Source: Anaeroplasmataceae bacterium
Lineage (GTDB): Bacteria > Bacillota_I > Bacilli_A > Acholeplasmatales > Anaeroplasmataceae
NCBI GenBank assembly: GCA_029050385.1
Contig: JAIDMV010000052.1
Coordinates: 1 to 9,309, forward strand
Direction of reading: 5' to 3'
Length of the DNA: 9,309 bases
Positions within the stretch are counted from its first letter, which is position 1. The number at the start of each line of letters is the position of its first letter. The notes under the pieces are model-generated. The model was given only the letters and a program-made list of their open reading frames with translations, had not been told where the DNA came from and searched no databases. The position numbers and the translations under genes are program-made. Below, piece by piece: positions 1 through 7,936 of this stretch.

Positions 1-3000
1 ATATTAGTACAGCTGCGTATACTAACGAATTGGTTCATGATGAAGACCAAAACGAAGATTATTTGAAGATAAGCTTTCATGCGGACTCTGCAACAAGCTG
101 CGCTGGTACAAACTATGTTTTCAGACCAAATGGTGGAGCTGGGAATGTTATTGATTTAGCTTCTAGTAGCAATAAGGATGCAGTAATAAAAATTAGATTT
201 AAAACTGGAACTGAGAATAGAAAGACATTCCGTTTATATATGGCTGGCGGAAATTATGATGTTATCAATCTTATTAGTGGTCATCTTTATTACGCATTTA
301 ATAATAAGATTGATGGTAGTGATCCAGACTATGAGACATTTGGTTCAGTATCTGTAAATGAATGGCATGAGGCTGTCATAATCTTAAAAGACAATGGTGC
401 TCCAGCAGATGCTACATCCCCTTCACCAGATAGAATTTACTTATATGTTGATAATCAATTCATATATGAAAAACCTTTTAAGGATGGAAAAAATTATAAC
501 GGACAAGTATCACAATTGATTCATCTACTTCATGCAAGTACTAAAAAAGATGAAGAAACTTGCATAGATTATATTAGAGTAGGACAATTTAATGCACCAG
601 TTGTAACTCAACTAGATGATATAGAAGCTTACACAAATATACCATTTGCACTTGAAGATTTTATTTCTGGAACAAACGATGCATATTTACCTTCTATTTT
701 ACCTTCTTATGATGTAGATTTTGCAGTTGATGGAAACACATTGGAAAAAACAACATCTGGAAATGTTACAACATATTCCTTAGAGGGAACTAACTATATA
801 GAGTATTCGAATTTGACAAATAAATATACTGCATTGACAGCATCTACTTTGTCTGCAACAATTACATGTTCTAATGGTAGTTCTGAACCAATCGGTTTTG
901 AACCAATTAGTTTTGATATTTCTGTTAGTGAATATACAGAACCAATTCCAGTAGAAGAAATTGTTATTGCACAGTCAGGCATTGTAAAAAATGATTCAAT
1001 TACTTTAGGTGTTGGAGAAAACTATGATTTAACCCAATTATTTGGAGCATACCCAACTACTGCTACTGATTTAGAAGTTTCTTATACAATAGAAGATGAA
1101 GAAATTGCACAAGTTACAAATTCTACTTTAGAGGCTTTAGCAAATGGTTCTACAAAGTTAACTATTACTGCAACCGGTGGTGGAGCAGAAGTTTCAAAAG
1201 AAATTACACTTAATGTAACAAAAGGCCATTATTCAATATTAAACGGCTATACAACAGAAGATACATGTACAGCAGGTGGTCAAGAATTTTCTGGATATGT
1301 AAGCTCTAAAGCTTCTACCAAAGATTTTGCACCAGTTACTGTTGTTGCAGATCCTGTCTTTGGTAATGTGATAAAGTTTACAGGTGTAGGTGAAACCACG
1401 AATGGTTCAGCAGCACATTTAAATCTACATATTCCTGCAGCAGAGCTTGTAGCAAATAAGGATTACAAACTTACTGGTTGGGTAAAGATGGAAAATGATG
1501 GGGCTGTAAACAAAGATGCAAGATTAGATGTTAAAATTATTATGTATTATCTTGAAGGTAGCAATTATGGATATCCAGATCAAGGTGTACTTCCTTATCG
1601 TGTTGAATATGCTACAATAAAAGTTAGTCAAGCAGGATCAGGATGGAATTATTTTGAAATGGAAATCCCTGCAAACTTCGATACAAATGCAAACGGATTT
1701 AATTTTGCTGGATTAAAAGTGGAAATTGCTGCTTGGAACGTACAAGAAAATATAGATAGTTATATTACTCATTTAAATTTAGTAGAACAAGATAGTGTTT
1801 ATCTTTCTAGCTGGGGATTAGCTGATGAAGAGGGTGCAGCTAAAGAAGAATATACTTTAAGTGCTGGAAGCACATTACAGTTAAATGCTGTACCAGTTCC
1901 ATCAACTGCAACAGTTGAGGCAACTTATGAATCAGCAGACCCTACAATTGCAACAGTTGATGAAAATGGATTAGTAACAGTTTTAAATAAAGCAGGCGAA
2001 ACAACAATAACAGTTACTGTGGGAACCAAAACAGAAACTGTAAAAATTATTGTAACTAAGGGTGCAACAGCTATTACTGGTGATAAGACTAGCTTCGAAA
2101 TGGATATTGAAGAATGGGAAAATGATGGACAATTCGACGCTATTTGTTCTATAACAGTAACACCAGCAGACTCAACAAGTGAACTTGATGTTGTTGTAGC
2201 TGATGAAACAGTTTGTAAAGCAGACTTAATCGATAACGAATTATGGTTAAGTGATGTAAAGGTTGGAACTACAACAATTACAGTATTCTCAAAAGATGAT
2301 TCTACTGTTAAGTTTGAAATTACAGTTACTTTTACAAAGGGTGGTACTGAAAATCCAGATCCAGAAACTTATACAATTACTTTCGATATGCATGGACATG
2401 GAACAGCACCAACAAGTGTAGCACCAGCTAAAGTATTACCAACACCACTACCTAGTGTAGCAGATGTAGATGGTTGGCATTTTGATGGCTGGTACTTAGA
2501 TGCAGAATATAAGACAGTAGCAGAAGCAGGAGCTTCAATTGAAAGTGCAACAGTACTTCATGCAAAGTGGACAGCAGCAAGTGAAGAACCAACGACTACT
2601 TATACAATTACATATAATGTACAAGGCCACGGCTCAGCACCAGCAAGTGCTTCTAATGTAACAGCATTACCAACACCACTTCCTGAAGTCACTGCAGAAG
2701 GTTATGTATTCGGCGGTTGGTATTTAGAAGCTGCATGTACAACTGCGGCAACAGCAGGAGCAGCAATTACTGCAAATACAACACTATATGCAAAGTGGAC
2801 AGCAGCAAGTGAAGAACCAACAACTTCTTATACAATTACATATAATGTACAAGGTCATGGAACAGCACCAGAGAGTGTTACAGGAACAAATCTTCCTGAC
2901 ACATTACCTGTATTATCTGAAACAGGATATACATTTGGTGGTTGGTATTTAGATGCTGATTGTACTCAAGCTGCACAAGCAGGCGCAGAGATTACTGAAG

Positions 3001-3230
3001 ATACAACATTATATGCTAAATGGACTGAAAAACAAGTAGTTAATCCAACTCCTGAAACTCCAAAGAAAAAAGGTCTTTCTGGAGGTGCTATTGCCGGAAT
3101 CGTTATCGGTGTTCTTGCAACTTTAGGATTAGCTGGTGGTTTAGCATTCTACTTTATTAAAAAAAATCAGGCTCCAAAAGCAACTGAAGAAAATAAAGAA
3201 GAACCAGAAAATACAGAAGATAAGGAATAA
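1..3230 (+). CDS. Large membrane-anchored surface protein with LamG-like, Ig-like, CBM-like and Listeria-Bacteroides repeat domains (5' partial)
   Basis: The reading frame is open to the window's left edge (first complete codon at 3), so the true start and signal peptide lie upstream; TTG at 30 is only the first possible start codon. Residues are numbered from that TTG. Residues 10-187 resemble a LamG/concanavalin-like jelly roll (EWHEAVIIL, then IYLYVDNQ). Residues 190-305 are a beta-rich stretch I cannot name. Residues 308-398 are an Ig-like (Big_2-type) domain, 400-587 a CBM-like jelly roll, and 588-678 and 679-771 two more Ig-like domains. Residues 781-1000 are three Listeria-Bacteroides repeats, each with HGHG or QGHG and ending GGWYL...YAKW. 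A Pro/Lys spacer leads to a Gly-rich membrane helix (about 1015-1043) and an acidic cytoplasmic tail. No enzymatic domain is visible and there is no LPXTG signal. I infer a glycan-binding or adhesive protein working beside the downstream lyase. The domain types are fairly secure; the ligand is unknown. Confidence 0.85.
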   Translation, partial: ISTAAYTNELVHDEDQNEDYLKISFHADSATSCAGTNYVFRPNGGAGNVIDLASSSNKDAVIKIRFKTGTENRKTFRLYMAGGNYDVINLISGHLYYAFNNKIDGSDPDYETFGSVSVNEWHEAVIILKDNGAPADATSPSPDRIYLYVDNQFIYEKPFKDGKNYNGQVSQLIHLLHASTKKDEETCIDYIRVGQFNAPVVTQLDDIEAYTNIPFALEDFISGTNDAYLPSILPSYDVDFAVDGNTLEKTTSGNVTTYSLEGTNYIEYSNLTNKYTALTASTLSATITCSNGSSEPIGFEPISFDISVSEYTEPIPVEEIVIAQSGIVKNDSITLGVGENYDLTQLFGAYPTTATDLEVSYTIEDEEIAQVTNSTLEALANGSTKLTITATGGGAEVSKEITLNVTKGHYSILNGYTTEDTCTAGGQEFSGYVSSKASTKDFAPVTVVADPVFGNVIKFTGVGETTNGSAAHLNLHIPAAELVANKDYKLTGWVKMENDGAVNKDARLDVKIIMYYLEGSNYGYPDQGVLPYRVEYATIKVSQAGSGWNYFEMEIPANFDTNANGFNFAGLKVEIAAWNVQENIDSYITHLNLVEQDSVYLSSWGLADEEGAAKEEYTLSAGSTLQLNAVPVPSTATVEATYESADPTIATVDENGLVTVLNKAGETTITVTVGTKTETVKIIVTKGATAITGDKTSFEMDIEEWENDGQFDAICSITVTPADSTSELDVVVADETVCKADLIDNELWLSDVKVGTTTITVFSKDDSTVKFEITVTFTKGGTENPDPETYTITFDMHGHGTAPTSVAPAKVLPTPLPSVADVDGWHFDGWYLDAEYKTVAEAGASIESATVLHAKWTAASEEPTTTYTITYNVQGHGSAPASASNVTALPTPLPEVTAEGYVFGGWYLEAACTTAATAGAAITANTTLYAKWTAASEEPTTSYTITYNVQGHGTAPESVTGTNLPDTLPVLSETGYTFGGWYLDADCTQAAQAGAEITEDTTLYAKWTEKQVVNPTPETPKKKGLSGGAIAGIVIGVLATLGLAGGLAFYFIKKNQAPKATEENKEEPENTEDKE
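2370..3029 (+). repeat. Three tandem Listeria-Bacteroides (B-type) repeats, 76-77 residues each
   Basis: Units start at 2370, 2601 and 2829, so the spacing is 231 and then 228 bp. Each unit begins YTIT, carries (H/Q)GHG(T/S)AP about nine residues in, a Leu-Pro pair motif, then G(W/Y)xFxGWYL, and ends AKWT. Units 1 and 2 are both followed by the linker AASEEPTT. At DNA level 2561-2593 and 2789-2821 are identical over 33 bases, and the similarity continues to 2641 and 2869 with few mismatches. This pattern indicates recent unit duplication or homogenisation. In known proteins such repeats form small ubiquitin-like beta folds that act as stalks or adhesive modules. Confidence 0.9.
3222..3226 (+). 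promoter_or_regulatory. Ribosome binding site of the lyase gene
   Basis: AAGGA lies inside the last codons of the upstream gene, with 12 bases between it and the ATG at 3239. The spacing is longer than usual but it is the only plausible site. The ATG it serves is followed directly by a signal peptide (MKKK plus a hydrophobic run), which supports this start. The only 8 intergenic bases hold no promoter or terminator. Confidence 0.6.
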
Positions 3231-3238
3231 GTGAATTT

Positions 3239-6200
3239 ATGAAGAAAAAAGTTATAATATTTAGCACTTTATTTCTTCTGATTCTAACATGTTTTATTGG
3301 AACTGCCATTTCTTTGGACTTGAAAGTACAAAAAGATGGCAGTACTTCTCCTTCCTTTATGGCTACAAGTAGCGAAAGGAGAAACCCTTTAAAGAACAAA
3401 GAAAACCAAGCAATTGATGTTGGCGAAGAGTATGAATTCACTTTCATGCCTTATGTCAAAGAGGAGCAAAAGCAAAGTCTTCAATTTGAAATAGAAGATG
3501 AAGAAATATTATACTTAACAAAATCTAAATTTAAGGTAATTGGTTTAAAGGCAGGAATCTCAAAGGTTACAATCTCTTCAGCTGATTACTATGCAGAAGT
3601 TGAGATTAAAGTTCGATTAGCAAATCTTTCAGAAGATGGTGATTTCTCTTCATTTTCAGCAGATGCCGAATGGAAAACGGGAAATCAAACTGTAAATGGA
3701 TGGAGACTTTATACAGGTTCAGGCAGCAACGATCTAGATAACAAACAGGTTGTTAAAATCGTTGAAATCGATGAAACAAACGAAGCTAACGAAACTATTC
3801 AAAACAAGGTGGTTTATTATAATCACCAAAAGGAAGCACAATCTGTTTTATATAGGACCTACGATGTAGGTGCAGGACAATATTATGTTACTGCTAGAAT
3901 GAAAACTGAAAATGTTTCTAAAACAACGTATTTACGTGTAAATCAAGATAATAAAAATACTGTAGTAACTGATACTTTAACTGGAAGTACAGATTGGGTT
4001 CAGGTGTCTACTCCAATATTTAGAATAGAAGAGGGAGAACCTAATCCTTTAAAAATTGAACTTTATATCGCAAATAGTACAGGTGAAATTTGGTTTGATG
4101 ATATACAAATTTATCGTATCATTAAACATGAATATTTGTCTATTTCGTCAGAGAGTATGACAGAAGATTTGGAGATTGGAGAACAAAGACAGATTAACTG
4201 TTTTACAAATCCGACTTCTAAGGTAGACTATGAGTTTGAATATGAAGTAGAAGATGAGAGTATAGTTGAAGTTTCCAAAACAGGCGTAATGACTGCTAAA
4301 GCAGCAGGTATGACAACCATTACCATAAAGGATGAAATATTTGGTTATACAACGAAGCTTGATGTTATTGTTGGTACAAAAAATAAAATCTCAGCAAAGG
4401 TAAATGATAACAACAATTTAGTTTATGCAAAAGAAGATACGACTTTGGAAATTCCAGTACAGGTTACAAATAGTACTTCATATCAAATAGTAAAGTATAG
4501 TGGTGCAACCTATGGTGATTACTATATTAAAAACAACAAGATTTACTATACACCAAAATATAATGTTTTTACTACAAATGAAAGAGATTCATTTGAAGTA
4601 GTTGTTCTTGACGACAAAGCAGGCGGATTCTGTATTGTAAAGATAACTGTTGATATTTCTGCAGAAAACGATCCTTGTATCGCAACAGATTTTTGGTTGA
4701 CTACACCAAAGAATACAGCATTAGAATGGACAACAAGTAAAAACAAGTATAATTACTCTGCAGGTGGAAAGTATAATGGTACATCTGCAGATATGGTATA
4801 TAATGGAGCATATTTACAAATCACATGTGATGATGTCGAAGTTATCTATCCTTATACTACAAGGAATCAATTTAGAGAGGCAGGAACGGAAGCCACTTTA
4901 AGAAAAGCCAAAGTTGATCTCTACCAATCTATTTATGCAACTGCAGCAGATGGAAGCTTTAAATTCACAACTTCAAATGGAGGAACAGTAGAAATTCTTC
5001 GAGGCGGAAAAATTGATGAAATCCAAGATAGATACTATTCTCAAACTGGAAAAATCATTCATGGTTTATTATATAACTATACCCCTAAAAAGGGTTTCTA
5101 TGGATATGACACATTCAACTTTACACTTCATAACGGAGAAAGAGAAGATGTTGTTTCAGCAACAATTTATGTTCTTCCTGGAGATGAAGAATTCAAATTT
5201 AAAAATTTGGATTTAGATGGCATTTATTTATTAACAAATAATGCTTGGCTAGAAGAGGTAAGAGAAGGATATGAAAATGATGATCCTTATATTTGCCGCT
5301 GGGTAGATTTTTATGAAAATCAATTAAGAGGACATAATTTAACAGGTATTCCAGCAAATGCACGTTCGGCTATTGAACAATTTGCAATTCTTTATCAAGT
5401 GACTGGCGAGAAGGAATATGCAGAACGTTGTTGGGAACAGCTATCTGTAATTGTTGGTAAGGATAGAGGATTAGACTGGGGAGGTTCTTCTAATGGATTC
5501 TTGGATGCAGCAATGGTTACATATAGTGTTGCATTTGCCTATAATTTTATTAGAGATACTTTAACAGAAGAACAAAAAGCTCAAACAATACGAGCTCTTT
5601 ATGAAGAGGGATTCTATTTTTTTGAGACTCTTACTAATGTAAATGTGTTATTACATGGTAACAACCACTGTTTGTTAATTTGTGGAAACTTAGCCCTTGC
5701 AGCTTTATCTACATTAAGCTATGAAGGAAAATTAGATGTAACCACAAATGGGAAAAAGTCTACAATCGATGTTCAAGAAATGTCAGTTCAAGTTATTATT
5801 ACAGCACTTAAATTCTTACAAACAGGATTAGTTCATTATTCTGAATCAGGTGGATTCCCTGAAGGTCCGGCATATTCCATTTATGCCCATAGAAATATGG
5901 TACATTTACTTGCCACTTTAAGAAATCTATATGGTGAAGAAGATGGAAAAATTTATTCCTTTGGTTTAAGTGATATTAAAGGTATTATGGATTATACAAA
6001 TTATCCACTTTATACCTCTACTCCAAATTATGAATCTTTCTATTATGCAGAAAGTGAATATTCAAATAATCAACCAGCACTTATGTGGTATACAAGAATA
6101 GATGAATCTAACATAAATGCTGCGGTTTTAAGTAAATTAGCTGATGAAAACGAACAATATAATATTCTAAATTTATTGTGGTATACACCAGGATTATTCG

Positions 6201-7936
6201 ATAAGGTGAATCTGCACGAAATGGATCCGTTAGACTATTTACTAGAAGATCATGAGCTTGCAACCTTCCGTTCAGCCTTTGGTGATGAGATGGCCATTTT
6301 TACTGGTTTAAAAGGCTTTGATACGGATAGTGGAGCATATACTCATAGAAATTTAGATAGTGGAACATTCGAGATATATGCATTTGGAGAAAGATTTATA
6401 GGAAACTTCTCAGATGAATTATATAGTGCTGATGTTGGTGTTCCAAATGGATTCTGGGATTATGACTATCAAAGATGGACGTATTATAGAAAGAGTGCTC
6501 AAGGACAAAACACATTAGTGTTTAATCCAGAGAAGAATCCTGTTCTACAACAATCTCCTTATGAATATGCACCAATTGTTAATTTCAATTCTAATAAGAA
6601 TGGTGGATATGCAGTAATCAATTTATCTGATGTATATAACACAGATGTTACAACTGCTTATCGTGGATTAAAATTCTTTGATAATCGTTCAAAGATTATG
6701 ATTCAAGATGAATTTGAATTGCGTGATACATCCACAGTATATTGGAGTGCACATACAGAGGCTAAAATCGAAATTATCAATGAGAAGCTTGCTAGATTAA
6801 TATTGAATGGGAAGAGCTTATACGCTTATATCAATAGTGAAATCGGAACATTCTCTGTTATGCCAGCAACTGCTCTTCCTGGAACAATTGGAGAATTCTG
6901 TCATTTAGATAATACTGATATTAACAAACTTATTATTAAATTAGAAAATGTTACATCTGGTGTTTTAAATGTAGTATTTGTTCCAACATTAGAAGAGATT
7001 ACAGAATTCGAAAAATATGAAATTGTTTCTCTTGCAGATTGGACATTAGAAGATTTACCTATAATCCCTGATATTTCAGTTGAGAATATTGAAGTAAATG
7101 CAGAATTCGGAAATCAGTTTAAATATGTATTTAATCCTTATCAATATGATTATATTGTTAAATTAGATAATACAGTTAAAGAAGTACCTGATCTTACAGT
7201 AGCTTATAATTCATCTAAATATGAGATTAAAATTGAAAAATCAAAACTATTTAATCAATTCACTAAGGTTATAGTTACTGATATTGCAACAAAGGAAACT
7301 AGAGAATATCGCTATCGATTTATTGTGGATACAATTATAGATGAATACGAATATGAAGATTACACGCAAATTACTGTTGCAGATGTATCAGGAAATGAAG
7401 GTGCTTCTAATCTAATTGATGGACGCAACTCTACAACCTTTACATCCGACGAGCGTGAAATTGTAATATTTGAATTTGAAAAAGTTTCTAAATTGACTAA
7501 CGTATTGATGCGTTTTTCAGGAGGTCTATTAAATACTTATTACTTTGATATTTACTACAGCTTAGATGGAGAAACTTGGACAACCTGTTATTTTGGTGGT
7601 CAAAGCACAAATAATATGGGAAATGAAGTTTATTCTCTTGGCACAGTTGAAGCAAAATTTATTAAAATAGTATTTAATGGAAATAATCATAGTGAGAAAG
7701 TAACTATTTCGAGAGTTGAATTTAATAATAACAATTATGATGCACAAGAAGGTCCGGGAGAGGATCCAGGGTACAATCCAGGAGAAGATCCAGGATACAA
7801 TCCGGGAGAGGATCCAATTGTTGAAAAGAAGATTAACAATCTTCCAATTATTTTAGGATCTCTTTTCGGTGTAATAGGTTTAGCAGCTTTAGCTATTGCT
7901 ATTTATATCATTATAAAAAGGAGGATAAGAAAATGA
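3239..7936 (+). CDS. Secreted, membrane-anchored polysaccharide lyase, heparinase II/III-like, multi-domain
   Basis: The protein has 1,565 residues. Residues 1-25 are a signal peptide or N-terminal anchor. Residues 55-126 are Ig-like, 128-294 a CBM4/9-like jelly roll ending EIWFDDIQIYRI, 295-380 Big_2-type, and 381-480 cadherin-like (IYYTPKYN...DSFEVVV). Residues 481-650 are a longer, unclear beta region ending in another cadherin-like motif (GFYGYDTFNFTL). The lyase core spans about 655-1250: a helical part with HGNNH (806-810) and GGFPEGPAY (871-879), then a beta-sandwich with HRNLDSGTF (1036-1044), FGERF (1049-1053) and NTLVFNP (1091-1097). These are the family's landmark motifs; the members cleave uronic-acid polysaccharides by beta-elimination. 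Residues 1280-1365 are cadherin-like and 1370-1497 F5/8C (discoidin, CBM32-like). PGEDPGYN repeats, a membrane helix (1534-1559) and a basic KRRIRK tail follow. Catalytic Asn/His/Tyr/His candidates are kept, but the expected zinc ligands look replaced (N1038, N1056, Q1090). Substrate and PL family are not assignable by eye. Confidence 0.88.
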   Translation: MKKKVIIFSTLFLLILTCFIGTAISLDLKVQKDGSTSPSFMATSSERRNPLKNKENQAIDVGEEYEFTFMPYVKEEQKQSLQFEIEDEEILYLTKSKFKVIGLKAGISKVTISSADYYAEVEIKVRLANLSEDGDFSSFSADAEWKTGNQTVNGWRLYTGSGSNDLDNKQVVKIVEIDETNEANETIQNKVVYYNHQKEAQSVLYRTYDVGAGQYYVTARMKTENVSKTTYLRVNQDNKNTVVTDTLTGSTDWVQVSTPIFRIEEGEPNPLKIELYIANSTGEIWFDDIQIYRIIKHEYLSISSESMTEDLEIGEQRQINCFTNPTSKVDYEFEYEVEDESIVEVSKTGVMTAKAAGMTTITIKDEIFGYTTKLDVIVGTKNKISAKVNDNNNLVYAKEDTTLEIPVQVTNSTSYQIVKYSGATYGDYYIKNNKIYYTPKYNVFTTNERDSFEVVVLDDKAGGFCIVKITVDISAENDPCIATDFWLTTPKNTALEWTTSKNKYNYSAGGKYNGTSADMVYNGAYLQITCDDVEVIYPYTTRNQFREAGTEATLRKAKVDLYQSIYATAADGSFKFTTSNGGTVEILRGGKIDEIQDRYYSQTGKIIHGLLYNYTPKKGFYGYDTFNFTLHNGEREDVVSATIYVLPGDEEFKFKNLDLDGIYLLTNNAWLEEVREGYENDDPYICRWVDFYENQLRGHNLTGIPANARSAIEQFAILYQVTGEKEYAERCWEQLSVIVGKDRGLDWGGSSNGFLDAAMVTYSVAFAYNFIRDTLTEEQKAQTIRALYEEGFYFFETLTNVNVLLHGNNHCLLICGNLALAALSTLSYEGKLDVTTNGKKSTIDVQEMSVQVIITALKFLQTGLVHYSESGGFPEGPAYSIYAHRNMVHLLATLRNLYGEEDGKIYSFGLSDIKGIMDYTNYPLYTSTPNYESFYYAESEYSNNQPALMWYTRIDESNINAAVLSKLADENEQYNILNLLWYTPGLFDKVNLHEMDPLDYLLEDHELATFRSAFGDEMAIFTGLKGFDTDSGAYTHRNLDSGTFEIYAFGERFIGNFSDELYSADVGVPNGFWDYDYQRWTYYRKSAQGQNTLVFNPEKNPVLQQSPYEYAPIVNFNSNKNGGYAVINLSDVYNTDVTTAYRGLKFFDNRSKIMIQDEFELRDTSTVYWSAHTEAKIEIINEKLARLILNGKSLYAYINSEIGTFSVMPATALPGTIGEFCHLDNTDINKLIIKLENVTSGVLNVVFVPTLEEITEFEKYEIVSLADWTLEDLPIIPDISVENIEVNAEFGNQFKYVFNPYQYDYIVKLDNTVKEVPDLTVAYNSSKYEIKIEKSKLFNQFTKVIVTDIATKETREYRYRFIVDTIIDEYEYEDYTQITVADVSGNEGASNLIDGRNSTTFTSDEREIVIFEFEKVSKLTNVLMRFSGGLLNTYYFDIYYSLDGETWTTCYFGGQSTNNMGNEVYSLGTVEAKFIKIVFNGNNHSEKVTISRVEFNNNNYDAQEGPGEDPGYNPGEDPGYNPGEDPIVEKKINNLPIILGSLFGVIGLAALAIAIYIIIKRRIRK
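7754..7815 (+). repeat. 24-bp tandem repeat encoding PGEDPGYN linker (about 2.6 copies)
   Basis: Full units occupy 7754-7777 and 7778-7801, and a partial third unit (PGEDP) occupies 7802-7815. The first two differ only at synonymous third positions. The repeat encodes an acidic, Pro/Gly-rich flexible spacer between the discoidin domain and the membrane helix of the lyase, presumably to project the enzyme through the cell wall. Confidence 0.9.
7918..7924 (+). promoter_or_regulatory. Strong Shine-Dalgarno site of the lipoprotein gene
   Basis: AAGGAGG is followed by 8 bases and then ATG at 7933, which is near-ideal spacing. It sits inside the codons for the basic C-terminal tail (KRRIRK) of the lyase, whose TGA stop at 7934-7936 overlaps the ATG. 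The site fixes the start of the third gene and implies translational coupling. Confidence 0.9.

Noticed and set aside
30..32. TTG as the start codon of the first gene
   Set aside because: The frame is open upstream to the window edge with protein-like sequence, and no signal peptide follows the TTG although the protein is clearly exported. The gene is 5'-truncated by the window.
794..982. Minus-strand ORF of 62 codons
   Set aside because: It lies wholly inside the first gene, has no recognisable product, and is a by-product of AT-rich coding sequence.
2892..2906. LPDTL in the third B-type repeat as a sortase signal
   Set aside because: It is internal, lacks the Gly after Thr, and is not followed by a hydrophobic segment; it is part of the repeat's Leu-Pro motif.
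3287..3298. Lipobox around Cys18 of the lyase (LTCF)
   Set aside because: The residue before Cys is Thr rather than Gly, Ala or Ser, and the hydrophobic run continues past it; an ordinary signal peptide or N-terminal anchor fits better.
3157..3447. Minus-strand ORF of 96 codons with hydrophobic stretches
   Set aside because: It is antisense to the end of gene 1 and to the signal peptide of gene 2. Its hydrophobic residues come from reading Lys/Glu-rich codons in reverse, and it is not a plausible separate gene.
4546..4746. Minus-strand ORF of 66 codons
   Set aside because: It is entirely antisense to the lyase gene and has no domain or ribosome binding evidence.
5013..5216. Plus-strand ORF of 67 codons in another frame
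   Set aside because: It is nested inside the lyase gene in a shifted frame and is a chance open stretch.
6875..6889. LPGTI in the lyase as a sortase signal
   Set aside because: It lies inside the catalytic beta-sandwich, far from the C-terminus.
7562..7747. Minus-strand ORF of 61 codons
   Set aside because: It is antisense to the discoidin domain of the lyase, which is well supported in its own frame.
7934..7936. Mycoplasma code (TGA as Trp)
   Set aside because: No other in-frame TGA occurs in the three genes and all Trp codons are TGG. The TGA here coincides with a well-formed ATGA stop-start overlap. Reading it as Trp would add only five residues before TAA at 7949, so the length alone is not decisive.
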